Source of the DNA: Effrenium voratum
Lineage: Eukaryota; Sar; Dinophyceae; Suessiales; Symbiodiniaceae
Length of the DNA stretch: 64,000 bases
Reading direction: 5' to 3'
Assembly: GCA_963377175.1 (NCBI GenBank)
Contig: CAUJNA010001497.1
Location: 1-64,000, forward strand
The position numbers and the translations under genes are program-made. This document shows, in pieces, positions 10,242 to 20,450 of the stretch. Each line of letters begins with the position of its first letter. Position 1 is the first letter of the stretch. Under the pieces are notes generated by a model that had not been told where the DNA came from, did not search any database, and saw only the letters and a list, made by a program, of their open reading frames with translations.

Positions 10242-10316
10242 GCCAGCCTTTAGATTTATCCCGGTCTCACTGCCCGGCTTCCCAGCGTCGAATTTGGGAA
10301 GTAAGGCAAAGGACGT

Positions 10317-10531
10317 ATGGGGAAGATCAAGCTGTTTCCTACAGCTGAGTATAGCAGTAAGCAGCCCTCGGACCCCGTGGTGCCCCTGGTACCATGCACA
10401 GGTATCTTCCTCGGCCCCAGCAAGTCCGGCAAAACCGTGGCGCTGATCAGCATGATTCTGGAGCAATACCGCGGCGTCTTCGAGAAAATCTACATATTTA
10501 GCCCTTCCATCAATATCGACGACAGCTGGCC
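10317..10531 (+). pseudogene. Packaging ATPase, N-terminal part, inverted, copy A
   Basis: The frame runs from MGKIKLFPTAEYSS through the Walker A loop GIFLGPSKSGKT to EKIYIFSPSINIDD, then enters the GC-rich 11-bp array. It matches the first 70 or so codons of the copy B ATPase nearly residue for residue. It lies on the opposite strand to the rest of the gene because of the local inversion, so neither half can make a working enzyme. Confidence 0.88.
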
Positions 10532-10562
10532 CGCACCAGGCCCGCACCAGGCCCGCACCAGG
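10532..10562. repeat. 11-bp CCAGGCCCGCA array, short
   Basis: Three units of CCCGCACCAGG lie at the right edge of the inverted segment. A much longer tract of the same unit is at 26148-26330, after the intact methyltransferase. Confidence 0.85.
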
Positions 10563-10639
10563 CAATTGGAAGCTTGGGCCAGAAATCCGACTTCGGTGCC
10601 CGAGACCTTTTTAGGAACGGCTTTGAGACAAGCATATGA

Positions 10640-11475
10640 CTACTGGCAGGATCAACCAGGATTTGCAAACCCATCGAAGCCGCGGAGCCGGCCTCGCTTT
10701 TCCAAGCCTTTTGCGCACTTTTCGGCCCCAAAGAGAGCGGTGACGAAGCGGTGACAAGCGGTGACAAGCGGTGACATGCTCGGCGGCTGGAATTCGCCGC
10801 TTTTCCGGCCCGAAAGCGGAAAACTGAGCAAAGTGGTCGTCTGGAGCCCGCTTTCCACCGAAAACCTGCAAATTTGGAGGCATCCCACTTGCAGTCCGAC
10901 ACGAAAACCTTCGGACTCGACCGTTTTGCACGGAGCCGGATGGAGCGGCATCAGTGGTGACAAGCTCGGCGGGCTGACGTGTTAGAGACCGGTGACTTCG
11001 GCGGTGACAAGCTCAGCGGGCTGACGCGTTACGTGGAAGAACCTCGGCAGGCTGACGTGTTACTCGGAAGCACCTCGGTGGGCTGCCGCGTCAGACACTG
11101 GCTGACTCTGTGGGTGTGCCTCGGCGGGCTGACGTGTTAGAGACCGGTGACATCGGCGGTGACAAGCTCAGCGGGCTGGAATTCGCAGGTTTTTCAAGGC
11201 AGAATACGGATTTCGGAGCACTGCAAACACCTGTAAGGTTTTCGGCGGAAAACAAGCGAATTTGGAGGCCCAGGCAGCACTTTTCACGCCGGACACGAAA
11301 AACGCACTTTTCGGAGTTCGCCGTTTTCAGCGCTTTTTGCGCCAAAAACGGAGTGGTGACAAAGACCGGTGACATCGGAAAAACGTTCAGCGGGTTGAAG
11401 AATTTGGCTGTTTTGCAGGGTTTTGAGACCCAAATCCGAAAATTAATTGGGGGGTATAAGCCTTCTTTCCTTACT
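10640..11475. repeat. Non-coding repeat element, copy A
   Basis: This stretch shares long segments with 26340-27022: CAAGCCTTTTGCGCACTTTT, GGAATTCGCAGGTTTTTC, GGATTTCGGAGCACTGCAAA, GAAAAACGTTCAGCGGGTTG and the terminal CCTTACTACTAA. It includes tandem CTCGGCGGGCTGACGTGTTA/GAGACCGGTGAC words at about 10965-11160. There is no convincing coding sequence. In copy A it is followed at once by integrase sequence. Confidence 0.75.
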
Positions 11476-12080
11476 ACTAACTTCGTGGTCACGACAGACC
11501 TGGGCAACGAGTTCGCCACGCTGGACCGGGAGCTGCCCGCGGAAGCCGTGCACCGGACGAAGCGGCCCGAGGACCGCAACGCCATTGCCGTGGTGGACCG
11601 GGGCATCCAGACGCTGAAGAAGGACCTGGCCACGCGCGGGGCCCGCAAGGGCGGTTAGTGGAGCGACCACTTTCAGCAGACCGCTTCGGCCTACAACGCG
11701 CGGCCCCACGAGACGGTGCACGGCGCCCCGGAAGACGTGGAGAAGCAGCCGGCCACGAGTTCGGGTCCTCCAAGACAACGCCGACAAGTTCCAGCACAAC
11801 AAGGACCTGACAAACCGCCGCATCAAGGCAGTGGAGGACGCGGGCGCTTTCGACGGCGAGGAGCTTCAACCCTCAGTACGGCGACGTGCAGCAGCTGCGG
11901 GCCGTGGACTCCATGACCGTCCGGAGCACCGAGGGCCGGGAGACCCTGCTGAAGCTGGCGCTGCCGGCGCCCCAGGGCAGCGGCAACGCGGCGGGCCGAC
12001 TGACGAGGCGGGGCAGGCCGGCAGCTGTCAGGCAGCTGGACGACTTCCTGGCGCCTCCAAGGCCCAGGACCCTCGACTGA
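11476..12080 (+). pseudogene. Retroviral-type (rve) integrase, C-terminal half
   Basis: Reading begins VVTTDLGNEFATL, which contains one aspartate of the DDE triad. It continues through NAIAVVDRGIQTLKKDLA and SAYNARPHETVHGAPEDVE, then, in another frame, DNADKFQHNKDLTNRRIKAVE. This order is that of Polinton/Maverick integrases: end of the catalytic core, the W..Y..RPH..L..PE segment, then the C-terminal chromo-like region. A TAG at 11656-11658 interrupts the frame and another shift occurs near 11755. The N-terminal zinc finger and first catalytic aspartate are missing, because the repeat element stops at 11475. The family inserts the viral genome by DNA strand transfer; this copy is dead. Confidence 0.75.
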
Positions 12081-12412
12081 TTACGGCTACTTTGGACCAA
12101 ACCGGAAACTTTGCATAAAGCGCTGGAAACTTGTACTTTGAGTCTGTTTTTGGGGGAACCCTAGCATGATTTTCCTGAGAGCACCCCTCTCGGACGACAT
12201 CATTATAAAAATCTAAATCCCCATTTCCGTGTCCTCGACCTATCGACCTGCCCGAGCAAGACGTCGAGACCGCAGCCTCAGGCATTGAGGCATCTAACAA
12301 GGGTTGGACATCTGAGGTGCGCTCAAGACAGCAAGGGTTGGACAGCGTTTTCCTTGCGCAAGCACGCCATCTGTTCACTGCAAATGGCTGACACTGTACG
12401 TCACCCAAAAGC
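12081..12412. other. Intergenic spacer
   Basis: I see no gene. The direct words CAAGGGTTGGACA occur twice at 12297-12340. The spacer separates the integrase remnant (plus strand) from the helicase remnant (minus strand), which converge here. Confidence 0.5.
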
Positions 12413-15400
12413 CTAAGAGCTACTTGCCGATCGGAGCTTCACACCCACCATGCGCTCATTTTGCTTGAGGGTGGAGATGTACCGCGGGCCATAGGATTGT
12501 CCTTTGATCCCCAACTTCGAGATCACGCTCTTTGCCGCGCCCAAGGTGTCGCTGAGGTAGGTCTTCAGCGCCATCGTCAGCTCCGTGTGGAGGCTTGCTT
12601 CCTTCAAGGGCACCAGCTCACACATCTCTGTCATGAAGGCCTCGGGTTTGGCCTCCTCGTCCTTGTCTGCACATGGGACCAGGTCCATGGCGCTCATCTT
12701 CATCTCCGGGGGCTGCGGCTTGATCTCGGTGCCTGGGTTGTACTCCATCTCCAACGAGTCCACGAGATTTGCCGCAAGGAAGAAGATGTACTTGTTGAAC
12801 TCTCCTCGGTTTATCCGGGTCTTGAGGCCATCCACGGCTCGCTCCTCGGTGGCCATGGACGGCTTCAAGGTGAAGCTGACCGTTATCTGGCAGACTCGAA
12901 GCCGCCGCAGCATCCCATCCGGTCGAGTCACACGGGGAGGGTGATTGCTTGTTGCCACCAGCAAAGCCGTAGGCATGAAGTCCCGGGGACCCTTGTTGAG
13001 CTTCCTGCTGCAGACTGGCGCACCTTCCATGTCACAAAAGGGCTTGATGAAGTCATCCGCCAACGAGTAGTGCTCGGGGACTTCCCTGGCCCAGGCCAGC
13101 CGCTTGCCTAGAGTCCTTGCATGGTAAGGCGCGGGTCCGTCCTTCGCGGTCAGGTAGCGAGTCTGTTGCACCACATAGTTTCCCGGAAGCTGCACCCCGT
13201 AGTTGTCCTTGCCGTGACCGAGGAAGGCGTGCAACATCTTCACCTTGGTGTCCTTCCCGGAATCCTGGCTTCCCCAGATGTAGTACATCTCGCAGAACCG
13301 CGGCGTCGCGGAGATGGCCCTGGTCATCAGACGCAGCTCGTAAAGGACGGAGTCCCAGTCCCCGTACACCTTCATGTGGCGGAGGATCTCGCACCCGTCC
13401 TGCTCCAATTTCTCGAAGCACTCGATGACCTGTTTGCCATTCTCGCTGGCCTTGAGCAGACACACCCCCGTCTCCAGATGCTCCTTCAAGAAAGCCAGGA
13501 TGTGCTCGAAGAGCTTGGTCGCCTTGCTCGGCTGCCACATCTGAAGCCCATGTCGGCGGGGATCGGTGATCGGAGGACACGCTCCTTGAAATCGTAGAGC
13601 ATGCCGTCGCAAAAGAGGATCGTCGCCGTCAAGGTCCGCCATCTGCGGGCCTGCCAGACGCACATCTTGCACATCAAGTCTTCCACGGTCTGGCCCAAGT
13701 CGTCCCGGTTTTGCACCAGCCAGAAGCCTCCCTTCTCGAAGCTTTCGTAGGTGGTCCTCTTCTCACCCCCCTCCACCGGAACGTGTCAACCGGGACCAGC
13801 TGCGCCGCCGCCAGCTTTGCAAAGTCCACGGTGTTTGCCCTTGCCCGTCCAAGTATGAGGGCCCCGATGCCGTCGTGCTGGTGGTTGTTAAAGACCCTGC
13901 CCGCTGCCGCCGCCATCTTCTCCATCTGCAAGGCCCCCGAGGCAGTGGAGCGGCCCTGCTCCGTGTGCCAGTCCTTGGCCTTCTGTGGCAGCAGCTCAAA
14001 AACGGCCACGTGGTAGAGACGCGCCGCCGTCTCGAAGCCGTAGAGCCAAGCAGCCACCTCGCCGCGCTCCCCCTCATCCGAAGCCAAGGGTATGTCCTGC
14101 AGCACCTTGCTCGTCCAGTTTGCAAAACCACCCCCAAAGCCCAGGGCAATCATCAGCTCCTTCGCCACGCTGTGCCAGCGGGCCTCGGGCTTGTGGAAGA
14201 GCACGCAGGCGATCTGCGCAAGCTTCTCTCACGGTGGTCCAGGTACTCCGCCATGATGGGCGGCAGCGGCTTCTATCGGTTCAAGAGCTGGAAGAACGAG
14301 TTCTTGATGTCCAGCTTGACGGATCCAAGGCGATGCCACGCAATGTAGCGGACCAACTTCTTAAGGCAAACGCAGAGCGCCCCACGGAACCCCCATCTCG
14401 ATCTCCTTGCGAATCTCCGGCGGCAGCTGCTTCATGAACTCTGCCCGAGCGGAATCCACGGCGCCCTCATTGCCTTTGCGCTTTTTGGCAGGCGCCTCGT
14501 GTGGGCACCCGACCGATGATCCGCCCCTTCAGCCCTGGGCGCAGGAGCACGGGAATCCACCCAATGCCGTCCTGGTCCACATTCACAGAGCGCTTGAACA
14601 GGCAAAGAGACTGTGGTCAGGGCATCGCCGCACGGCGTCGAGCTGCAGAGCTAATGGTGAACACGTCCGTCCGCTCCCAAACAAGGCGATGGTGTTTTAG
14701 ATTATCCTTGGGAGGCTCGGTAAACTGCTCCTTAAACTGCGTGTAGTGCCCCAGTTGGGCGGGTGTCGGAAGCTCTACCTTCTCCTCTACCTCCTCCACC
14801 TCCTTCTCCTCCACCTTGACCTCCGTCTCCATCTGCTCCGCCGGCTCCTCCGTCTCCGGTGTCTCCGTCTCCATCTCCATCTGGGCCTCGACCGGCTCCT
14901 TGACCGCTCCTCGGCCGGCTCATGGGCCTCCGTCTCCTCCTGGGCCTCCGTCTCCTCCTGGGCCTCAGCCGGCTTTTCGGCCGGCTCGTGGGCCTCCGTC
15001 TCTGCCGGCTCATGGGCCTCCGTCTGCTCCTGGGCCTCCGTCTCCTCCTCGGCCTCAGCGGCTTTTCGGCCGGCTTGTGGGCCTCCGTCTCTGCTGGCTC
15101 ATGGGCCTCCGTCTCCTCCTGGGCCTCAGCCGGCTTTTCGGCGGGCCTCCATCCTGCCGGCTCATGGGCCTCCGTCTGCTCCTGGGCCTCCGTCTCCTTC
15201 TGGGCCTCAGCCGGCTTTTCGGCCGGCTCTTGAGAGCCTCCTTTCAAAGATGCGTTGGAGCTCCCGCACCAACTCAGCTTCCTTGAGGTTGGCATTGTTG
15301 AGGTTGCGCCGACGGAGAAGGCCGTCACAGAAATTGATGACCTCTGCGGCGGTCTCCACCGGACGCACAGCGCGCGGTGCAGAAGCCCTCAGCTCAGTCA

Positions 15401-15725
15401 TGGGCCGCTGGCGAGTAGCGTCTGGATTACTGACGACCGCCAAGCTCTTGATGCTCTGCATCTTACCGAAGGCCTCTCCAGCGCGGGGGTCCGTGCACTT
15501 GGCGAGAGGTGCGGCTTCAGGATCTTCCCCGGCCCTGCGTCGTCCTGCAGATGATGCACTTGGTGCACCCGGACAACTCGATGCGTTGGGCTCAGCACGA
15601 GCTGCACCGCCAGGGACCGCGCGGCATCCATGGTCATGGTAGGTGTCGAAAGCTAAGTTCCTTCTGAGAAAATGCTTCAAAAGATAAAGATGGCACGTCC
15701 CAGCAAGTACCCGAACGCTTGGCAA
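12413..15725 (-). pseudogene. SF3 (D5-like) helicase with acidic Glu/Pro repeat region, broken
   Basis: The longest frame (13672-12413) has IWGSQDSGKDTKVKML as a Walker A loop, an acidic Walker B-like segment (GKRLAWAREVPEHYS) and LLVATSNHPPRV as the SF3 motif C, followed by MLRRLRVCQI. This is a replicative superfamily 3 AAA+ helicase of the D5/Rep type, which unwinds viral or plasmid DNA. Upstream frames carry collinear pieces: 13776-13560 (YESFEKGGFWLVQNRDD), 14204-13790 (ALGFGGGFANWTSK), 14480-14290 with an NLS-like PAKKRKG, then an EAHEPAEKPAEAQEE repeat region (15230-14740) and an N-terminal piece from 15725. At least five frame changes are needed, so the gene is dead or intron-split; I favour dead. 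Position 2 after the Walker lysine is Asp-Thr instead of Ser/Thr. Whether it belonged to viral copy A is unknown. Confidence 0.75.
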
Positions 15726-15839
15726 TGACTGGCAACCAGGCCCCGGACATTCGGAAACAGCAGCCGAAGTCGAAGGCGTCTGAGCGGCAACTCCACCCGG
15801 TCCTGGAGATGCTTGTCAAATGGCCTAGTTCTGTGCCCC

Positions 15840-16320
15840 CCTGAGGCGGTTTTTTATTTATATAAAAATCTAAAAGGCGGTTTTATTTATATAAAAATCT
15901 AAATGCTTCGATCCCTCGTGCTTCGATCCCTGGCATCCCGTGCTTTCTGTGCCCCCCTGAGGCGGTTTTATTTATATAAAAATCTAAATGCTTCCATCCC
16001 TGGCATCCCGTGCTTTCTGTGCCTCCCTGAGGCGGTTTTTTATTTATATAAAAATCTAAATGCTTCCATCCCTGGCAGGTTGTCTCCCGTGCTTTCTGTG
16101 CCTCCCTGAGGCGGTTTTTTATTTATATAAAAATCTAAATGCTTCCATCCCTGGCATCCCGTGCTTTCCGTGCCGCCCTGAGGCGGTTTTTTATTTATAT
16201 AAAAATCTAAATGCTTCCATCCCTGGCATCCCATGCTTTCCGTGCCCCCCTGAGGCGCTTTTTTTCATATAAAAATCTAAATGCTTCAATCCTGGCATCC
16301 CGTGCTTTCTGTGCCCCTTG
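15840..16320 (+). repeat. ~75-bp AT-rich tandem array, forward orientation
   Basis: About six units contain CTGAGGCGGTTTTTTATTTA, TATAAAAATCTAAATGCTTC and CATCCCTGGCATCCCGTGC. The same unit occurs in inverted orientation at 17110-17780, giving a large inverted repeat. Confidence 0.9.
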
Positions 16321-16975
16321 AGGCGGTTTTATTTTTCTAAAAAAGCAAATGCTTCAATCCCTCTGCAGGCAGTCTGACAAGGAATGCGAGCGTTTAGGTT
16401 TTATATAAAATATAAACTTTTTTTTTTAATCGAAACACTTCCTCGCGGCTTGTCAAATGGCCTAGCTCTGTGCCCCTTGAGGCGGTTTTATTTTTCTAAA
16501 AAGCTAAATGCTTCAATCCCTCTGCAGGCAGTCTGACAAGGAATGCGCGCGTTTAGCTTTTTATATAAATTAAAAACTTTAATTTTTTTAAAAAAGAAAA
16601 GAATACTTCCTCGCGGCTTGTCAAATGGCCTAGCTCTGTGCCCCTTGAGGCGGTTTTGTTCATATAAAATCTTAATGCTTCAATCCCTCTGCAGGCAGTC
16701 TGACAAGGAATGCGCGCGTTTAGCTTTTTATATAAATTAAAAACTTTAATTTTTTTAAAAAAGAAAAGAATACTTCCTCGCGGCTTGTCAAATGGCCTAG
16801 CTCTGTGCCCCTTGAGGCGGTTTTGTTCATATAAAATCTAAATGCTTCAATCCCTCTGCAGGCAGTCTGACAAGGAATGCATGCGTTTAGTTAGTTTTAT
16901 ATAAATTATACATGTATTTTTTTAAAAAAAAGAAGAAGAAAAGAATACTTCCTCGCGGCTTGTCAAATGGCCTGG
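16321..16975 (+). repeat. ~165-bp AT-rich tandem array
   Basis: Four units contain GCAGGCAGTCTGACAAGGAA, TTTTTATATAAATTAAAAAC, TACTTCCTCGCGGCTTGTC and GTGCCCCTTGAGGCGGTTT. Part of the unit is shared with the flanking 75-bp repeat. Confidence 0.88.
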
Positions 16976-17109
16976 GTCTGGCGCTGGGGGGAGGTTTGGG
17001 CAGTGCCGAGTGTAGGATTAATACTGCTTCGCCCAACGACCTGGAACTCAGCTCCGTGCGCTTCGCATGTTGGCATCCCTATATCACACACCTCAAGGAT
17101 GAGGATGGC

Positions 17110-17780
17110 TTTTTTATTTATATAAAAATCTAAATGCCTGTGTGCCAAGTCGAAGGTGTCTGAGCAGCAGCGGCTCGATTTATTTATATAAAAATCTAAA
17201 TGCCTGTGAAAAACCGCCTCAAGGGGGCACAGAAAGCACGGGATGCCAGGGATCGAAGCATTTAGATTTTTATATAAATAAAAAACCGCCTCAGGGGGCA
17301 CAGAAAGCACGGGATGCCAGGGATCGAAGCATTTAGATTTTTATATAAATAAAAAACCGCCTCAGGGCGGCACGGAAAGCACGGGAGACAACCTGCCAGG
17401 GATGGAAGCATTTAGATTTGTATATAAATAAAAAACCGCCTCAGAGGGGCACAGAAAGCACGGGAGACAACCTGCCAGGGATGGAAGCATTTAGATTTTT
17501 ATATAAATAAAAAACCGCCTCAGAGGGGCACAGAAAGCACGGGAGACAACCTGCCAGGGATGGAAGCATTTAGATTTTATATAAATAAAAAACCGCCTCA
17601 GGGGGCACAGAAAGCACGGGAGACAACCTGCCAGGGATGGAAGCATTTAGACTTTTATATAAATAAAAAACCGCCTCAGGGGGGCACAGAAAGCATGGGA
17701 TGCCAGGGATCGAAGCACGAGGGATCGAAGCATTTAGATTTTTATATAAATAAAACCCCCTCAGGGGGGCACAGAGCTAG
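17110..17780 (-). repeat. ~75-bp AT-rich tandem array, inverted orientation
   Basis: Seven or eight units read as the reverse complement of the array at 15840-16320, for example AAAAAACCGCCTCAGGGGG and GGAAGCATTTAGATTTTTAT. About 0.8 kb separates the two arms, so the single strand could fold into a very long hairpin. Between the arms, 16976-17109 holds no recognisable gene. Confidence 0.9.
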
Positions 17781-18115
17781 GCCAGTTGGGCGAGCCAGTA
17801 TCAAACGAGGTTGGGCGAACCCGTACTAAGGGTCGTTGGGCGAACCCGTACTAAGGGTCGTTGGGCGAACCCGTACTAAGGGGGCCGTTGGGCGAACCCG
17901 TACTAAGGGGGCCGTTGGGCGAACCCGTACTAAGGGGGCCGTTGGGCGAGCCAGTATCAAACGAGGTTGGGCGAACCAGTACTATGGGCCGTTGGGCGAA
18001 CCCGTACTATGGGTCGTTGGGCGAACCCGTACTAAGGGGGCCGTTGGGCGAACCCGTACTATGGGCCGTTGGCCGAACCCGTACTAAGGGGGCCGTTGGC
18101 CGAACCCGTACTATC
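17781..18115 (+). repeat. 27-bp GTTGGGCGAACCCGTACTA array
   Basis: About twelve units of 24-27 bp are present, with alternating tails AAGGGGGCC, AAGGGTC and ATGGGCC. Short ORFs rich in GEPVLRG repeats are artefacts of the period. Confidence 0.92.
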
Positions 18116-18350
18116 CTACGTGCCCGCTCGGCACCGTGCCCGCTCGGCACCCCCTAAGTGCCTGCTCGGCACTGTGCCTGCGCGGCACCCCCTAAGTGCC
18201 CGCTCGGCACTGCCTACTCCTAATCTAGAGTGCCCGCTCGGCACGTTTACCTAAAGTGCCCGCTCGGCACTCCTAAGTGCCTGCTCGGCACTGTGCCTGC
18301 TCGGCACTCCTAAGTGCCCGCTCGGCACGTCTAGGTGCCCGCTCGGCACC
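18116..18350 (+). repeat. ~20-bp GTGCCCGCTCGGCAC array
   Basis: About eleven copies of GTGCC(C/T)GCTCGGCAC are separated by short variable pieces such as CCCCTAA, TCCTAA and GTCTAG. Each unit is an imperfect palindrome (GTGCC...GGCAC) able to form a small hairpin. Confidence 0.9.
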
Positions 18351-18649
18351 CCCTCCCGCCCCACCCCCTCTCTCCCCAGGTCCCGACCGCTGTTTTCACA
18401 GATCGGCTCGATGTCGCCTCGCTCACACCTCCATCCTGCGCCGGTGGCATGACAAGATGCTGACAAAAAAACTCACAAAGCAGGAGCCTCACGCAGGCCC
18501 AGATGAGGACTTCCCCTGGGGCAAACTGTGGATTACGTGCCAAAACACTGTGTCATGACATGAGCGGCCTTGGCCGGGGGCTCGCCCTTCGGCTTTGGAG
18601 CCGGCTCCGCCTGTCAATCAAAGTGAGCGATTGCGGAGTCCTACAACAA
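18351..18649. other. Non-coding stretch
   Basis: No gene, repeat or RNA is evident here. Confidence 0.4.
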
Positions 18650-19280
18650 ACCGATAGGGCCTTGGGGCGCTTGCTGGCCGGGACCAAAGCCTGTCAGGAA
18701 ACAAGATCATCAAGGCCCAGCATCTCTCCCAACCTCGAGATTCGCGACCTGGGCCCTGAGCTGCGTGTTGTCCAGATGCAGCGGCCCGTGATCAGCCTGC
18801 CCAGGTCACGCATGAAAAAAACAACCAGCACCTGCGCGCTCCTGGTACGAAGCTGTCCACCTCCGCTCCGCGGCCAGCTCCGCGCAAAACCTGGTGTTCT
18901 CCTGAACCTGGCAAAAAAGGAAGTGCATACAAAAAAAAAAGAAGCCTCCCCTGACCTTCTCGTAGAACCGCTTCTCGAGGGCCTCCTGCCGCAGAGCAAA
19001 AACAAGAGAGTTGACAAGCCGGCCACAGCTCCTTCTCCGACTTCACCTCCTTCAGCTCCTCCTCCAGCTTCTGGATGAGAACGTCCTGCGGCCAAGTGTA
19101 AGCAAACCTCATCAACTCGCTCCGCAAAAACCTCGCCTTCACCGCCAGCTCCTTGCGAACGTCATCCTGCAGCCAGGAGCGTGCACGCTAACGACAACAC
19201 CGAGTCTCTCCTTCCAGGAGTTGAAGGCCTTCTCCCTCTTCACCTTCGACGGCGGCCTTCAAGTGGCGAGATGACGCAAA
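18650..19280 (-). pseudogene. Coiled-coil protein remnant
   Basis: Collinear pieces in different minus-strand frames look like one helical protein: KAAVEGEEGEGLQLLEGE, MRFAYTWPQDVLIQKLEEEL, EALEKRFYEKVR, ENTRFCAELAAERRW and LDNTQLRAQVANLEVG. The breaks coincide with A-runs at 18810-18945, typical of slipped homopolymers in decayed copies. No family is recognised. The style resembles the small coiled proteins at 27222-28140 and 38293-38631, so it may be viral. Confidence 0.35.
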
Positions 19281-19299
19281 CGCGTGAAAAAAAATCAGG

Positions 19300-19960
19300 C
19301 CTGCGAGGCACCTTCCACCCGGAGCTGCCGGCGCCATCCCACTCCACCTGACGTGGAAAAAAAGGGGAAAAAACACGAAGGCGAGTCGGGCCTGGTGCGG
19401 CCCATGCGGATGCCACTCCACCTGGCGCGGAGAAAAGGGGGGAAAACACGAAGGCGAGTCGGGCCTGCGGCCCATGCGGATGCCACTCCTGCGGCGGACA
19501 CCACTCCACCTGACGTGGAAAAAAAAGGAAAAAACGAGGGCGATTCGGGCCTGCGGCCCATGCGGCGGATGCCACTCCTGCGGCGGATGCCACTCCTCCT
19601 GCCGTGGAAAAAAAGGGGGAACAAAACTCGAGGGCGAGTCGGGCCTGGTGCGCTCCATGCGGCGGAAGCCACCCCTGCGGCGGACGCCACTCCTCCTGGC
19701 GTGGAAAAAAAAACAAGGAAAGACGAGGGCGAGTCGGGCCTGGTGCAGCTCATGCGGATGCCACTCCTCCTGTCGTGGAAAAAAAGGGGAAAAAATCGAG
19801 GGCGAATCGGGCCTGGTGCAGCTCATGCGGCTGACGCCAATCCTCCTGGCGTGGAAAAAACAAGGAAAAAAACGAGGGCGAATCGGGCCTGGTGCGTCTG
19901 ACCCCACTCCTCCTGACGTGGAAAAAACAAGGGGAAAAAGGGAGAAAAAACACGAGGCCA
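19300..19960 (+). repeat. Purine-tract tandem array with GGCGAGTCGGGCCTG core
   Basis: Eight or so units of 70-90 bp are present, each with a GAGGGCGAGTCGGGCCTG core, one or two CATGCGGATGCCACTCC words, GACGTGGAAAAAAA and a purine run. The Arg/Pro-rich ORFs on both strands are repeat artefacts. Confidence 0.85.
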
Positions 19961-20138
19961 ATTCGAGCCAGCGGCTCCCATTGGCCCCAGCATTCCTCCT
20001 GACAGCAACACACCCATAAAAAACCGGCACGAAAAACTTCGAATGTCCTCCGTGACTCCACTCATGGCCGGGGCGCTGATGCTGATGTTGCTGCTGTTGC
20101 TGCTGCTGTTGATGCTGATGCCCGAGTCGTGACCTGTT

Positions 20139-20450
20139 TGCCCCGCTACCCGAAGCCTTGCCCCGAAACCTTGCCCCGCTACCCGAAGCCTTGCCCCGCT
20201 ACCCGAAGCCTTGCCCCGCTACCCGAAGCCTTGCCCGAAACCTTGCCCCGCTACCCGAAGCCTTGCCCCGCTACCCGAAGCCTTGCCCGAAACCTTGCCC
20301 CGCTACCCGAAGCCTTGCCCCGCTACCCGAAGCCTTGCCCGAAACCTTGCCCCGCTACCCGAAGCCTTGTCCCGCTACCCGAGCCAGTGCTGTTGCTGGT
20401 GCTGGTGCTGTTGCTGGTGCTGGTGCTGTTGCTGTTGCTGTTGCGCTCGA
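20139..20450 (+). repeat. 18-19-bp CTACCCGAAGCCTTGCCCCG array and CTGTTGCTGGTG tract
   Basis: About thirteen copies of CGCTACCCGAAGCCTTGCCC, some with a GAAACCTTGCCC variant, run to 20390 and pass into a CTGTTG/CTGGTG trinucleotide-style tract. A second CTGTTGCTGCTG tract lies at 20080-20120. Confidence 0.92.

Larger units (their letters stand above)
10067..10531. other. Inverted segment inside viral copy A
   Basis: Compared with copy B (24455-26330), the segment from the middle of the ATPase gene through the methyltransferase stub to the 11-bp GC-rich array is present in reverse orientation. The left edge reads TGGTGCGGGCCTGG, the reverse complement of the array words that remain at the right edge (CCAGGCCCGCACCAGG). 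One breakpoint lies in the ATPase codons for GW/IPVKK and the other in the 11-bp array. Confidence 0.85.

Noticed and set aside
14746..15642. 298-codon plus-strand ORF opposite the helicase gene
   Set aside because: It is the antisense of the Glu/Pro repeat of the SF3 helicase gene; composition is Ser/Trp/Ala repeats only.
17836..18254. Repetitive GEPVLRG- and ARSAPLG-type ORFs
   Set aside because: They are direct translations of the 27-bp and 20-bp arrays, with no start context or non-repeat part.
18116..18350. CRISPR-like look of short repeats with spacers
   Set aside because: Spacers are only 4-8 bases and repetitive, there are no cas genes, and the context is eukaryotic.
19188..20065. 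Long Arg/Pro/Ser-rich ORFs on both strands, up to 280 codons
   Set aside because: They lie wholly in the purine-tract tandem array and no reading has a domain.
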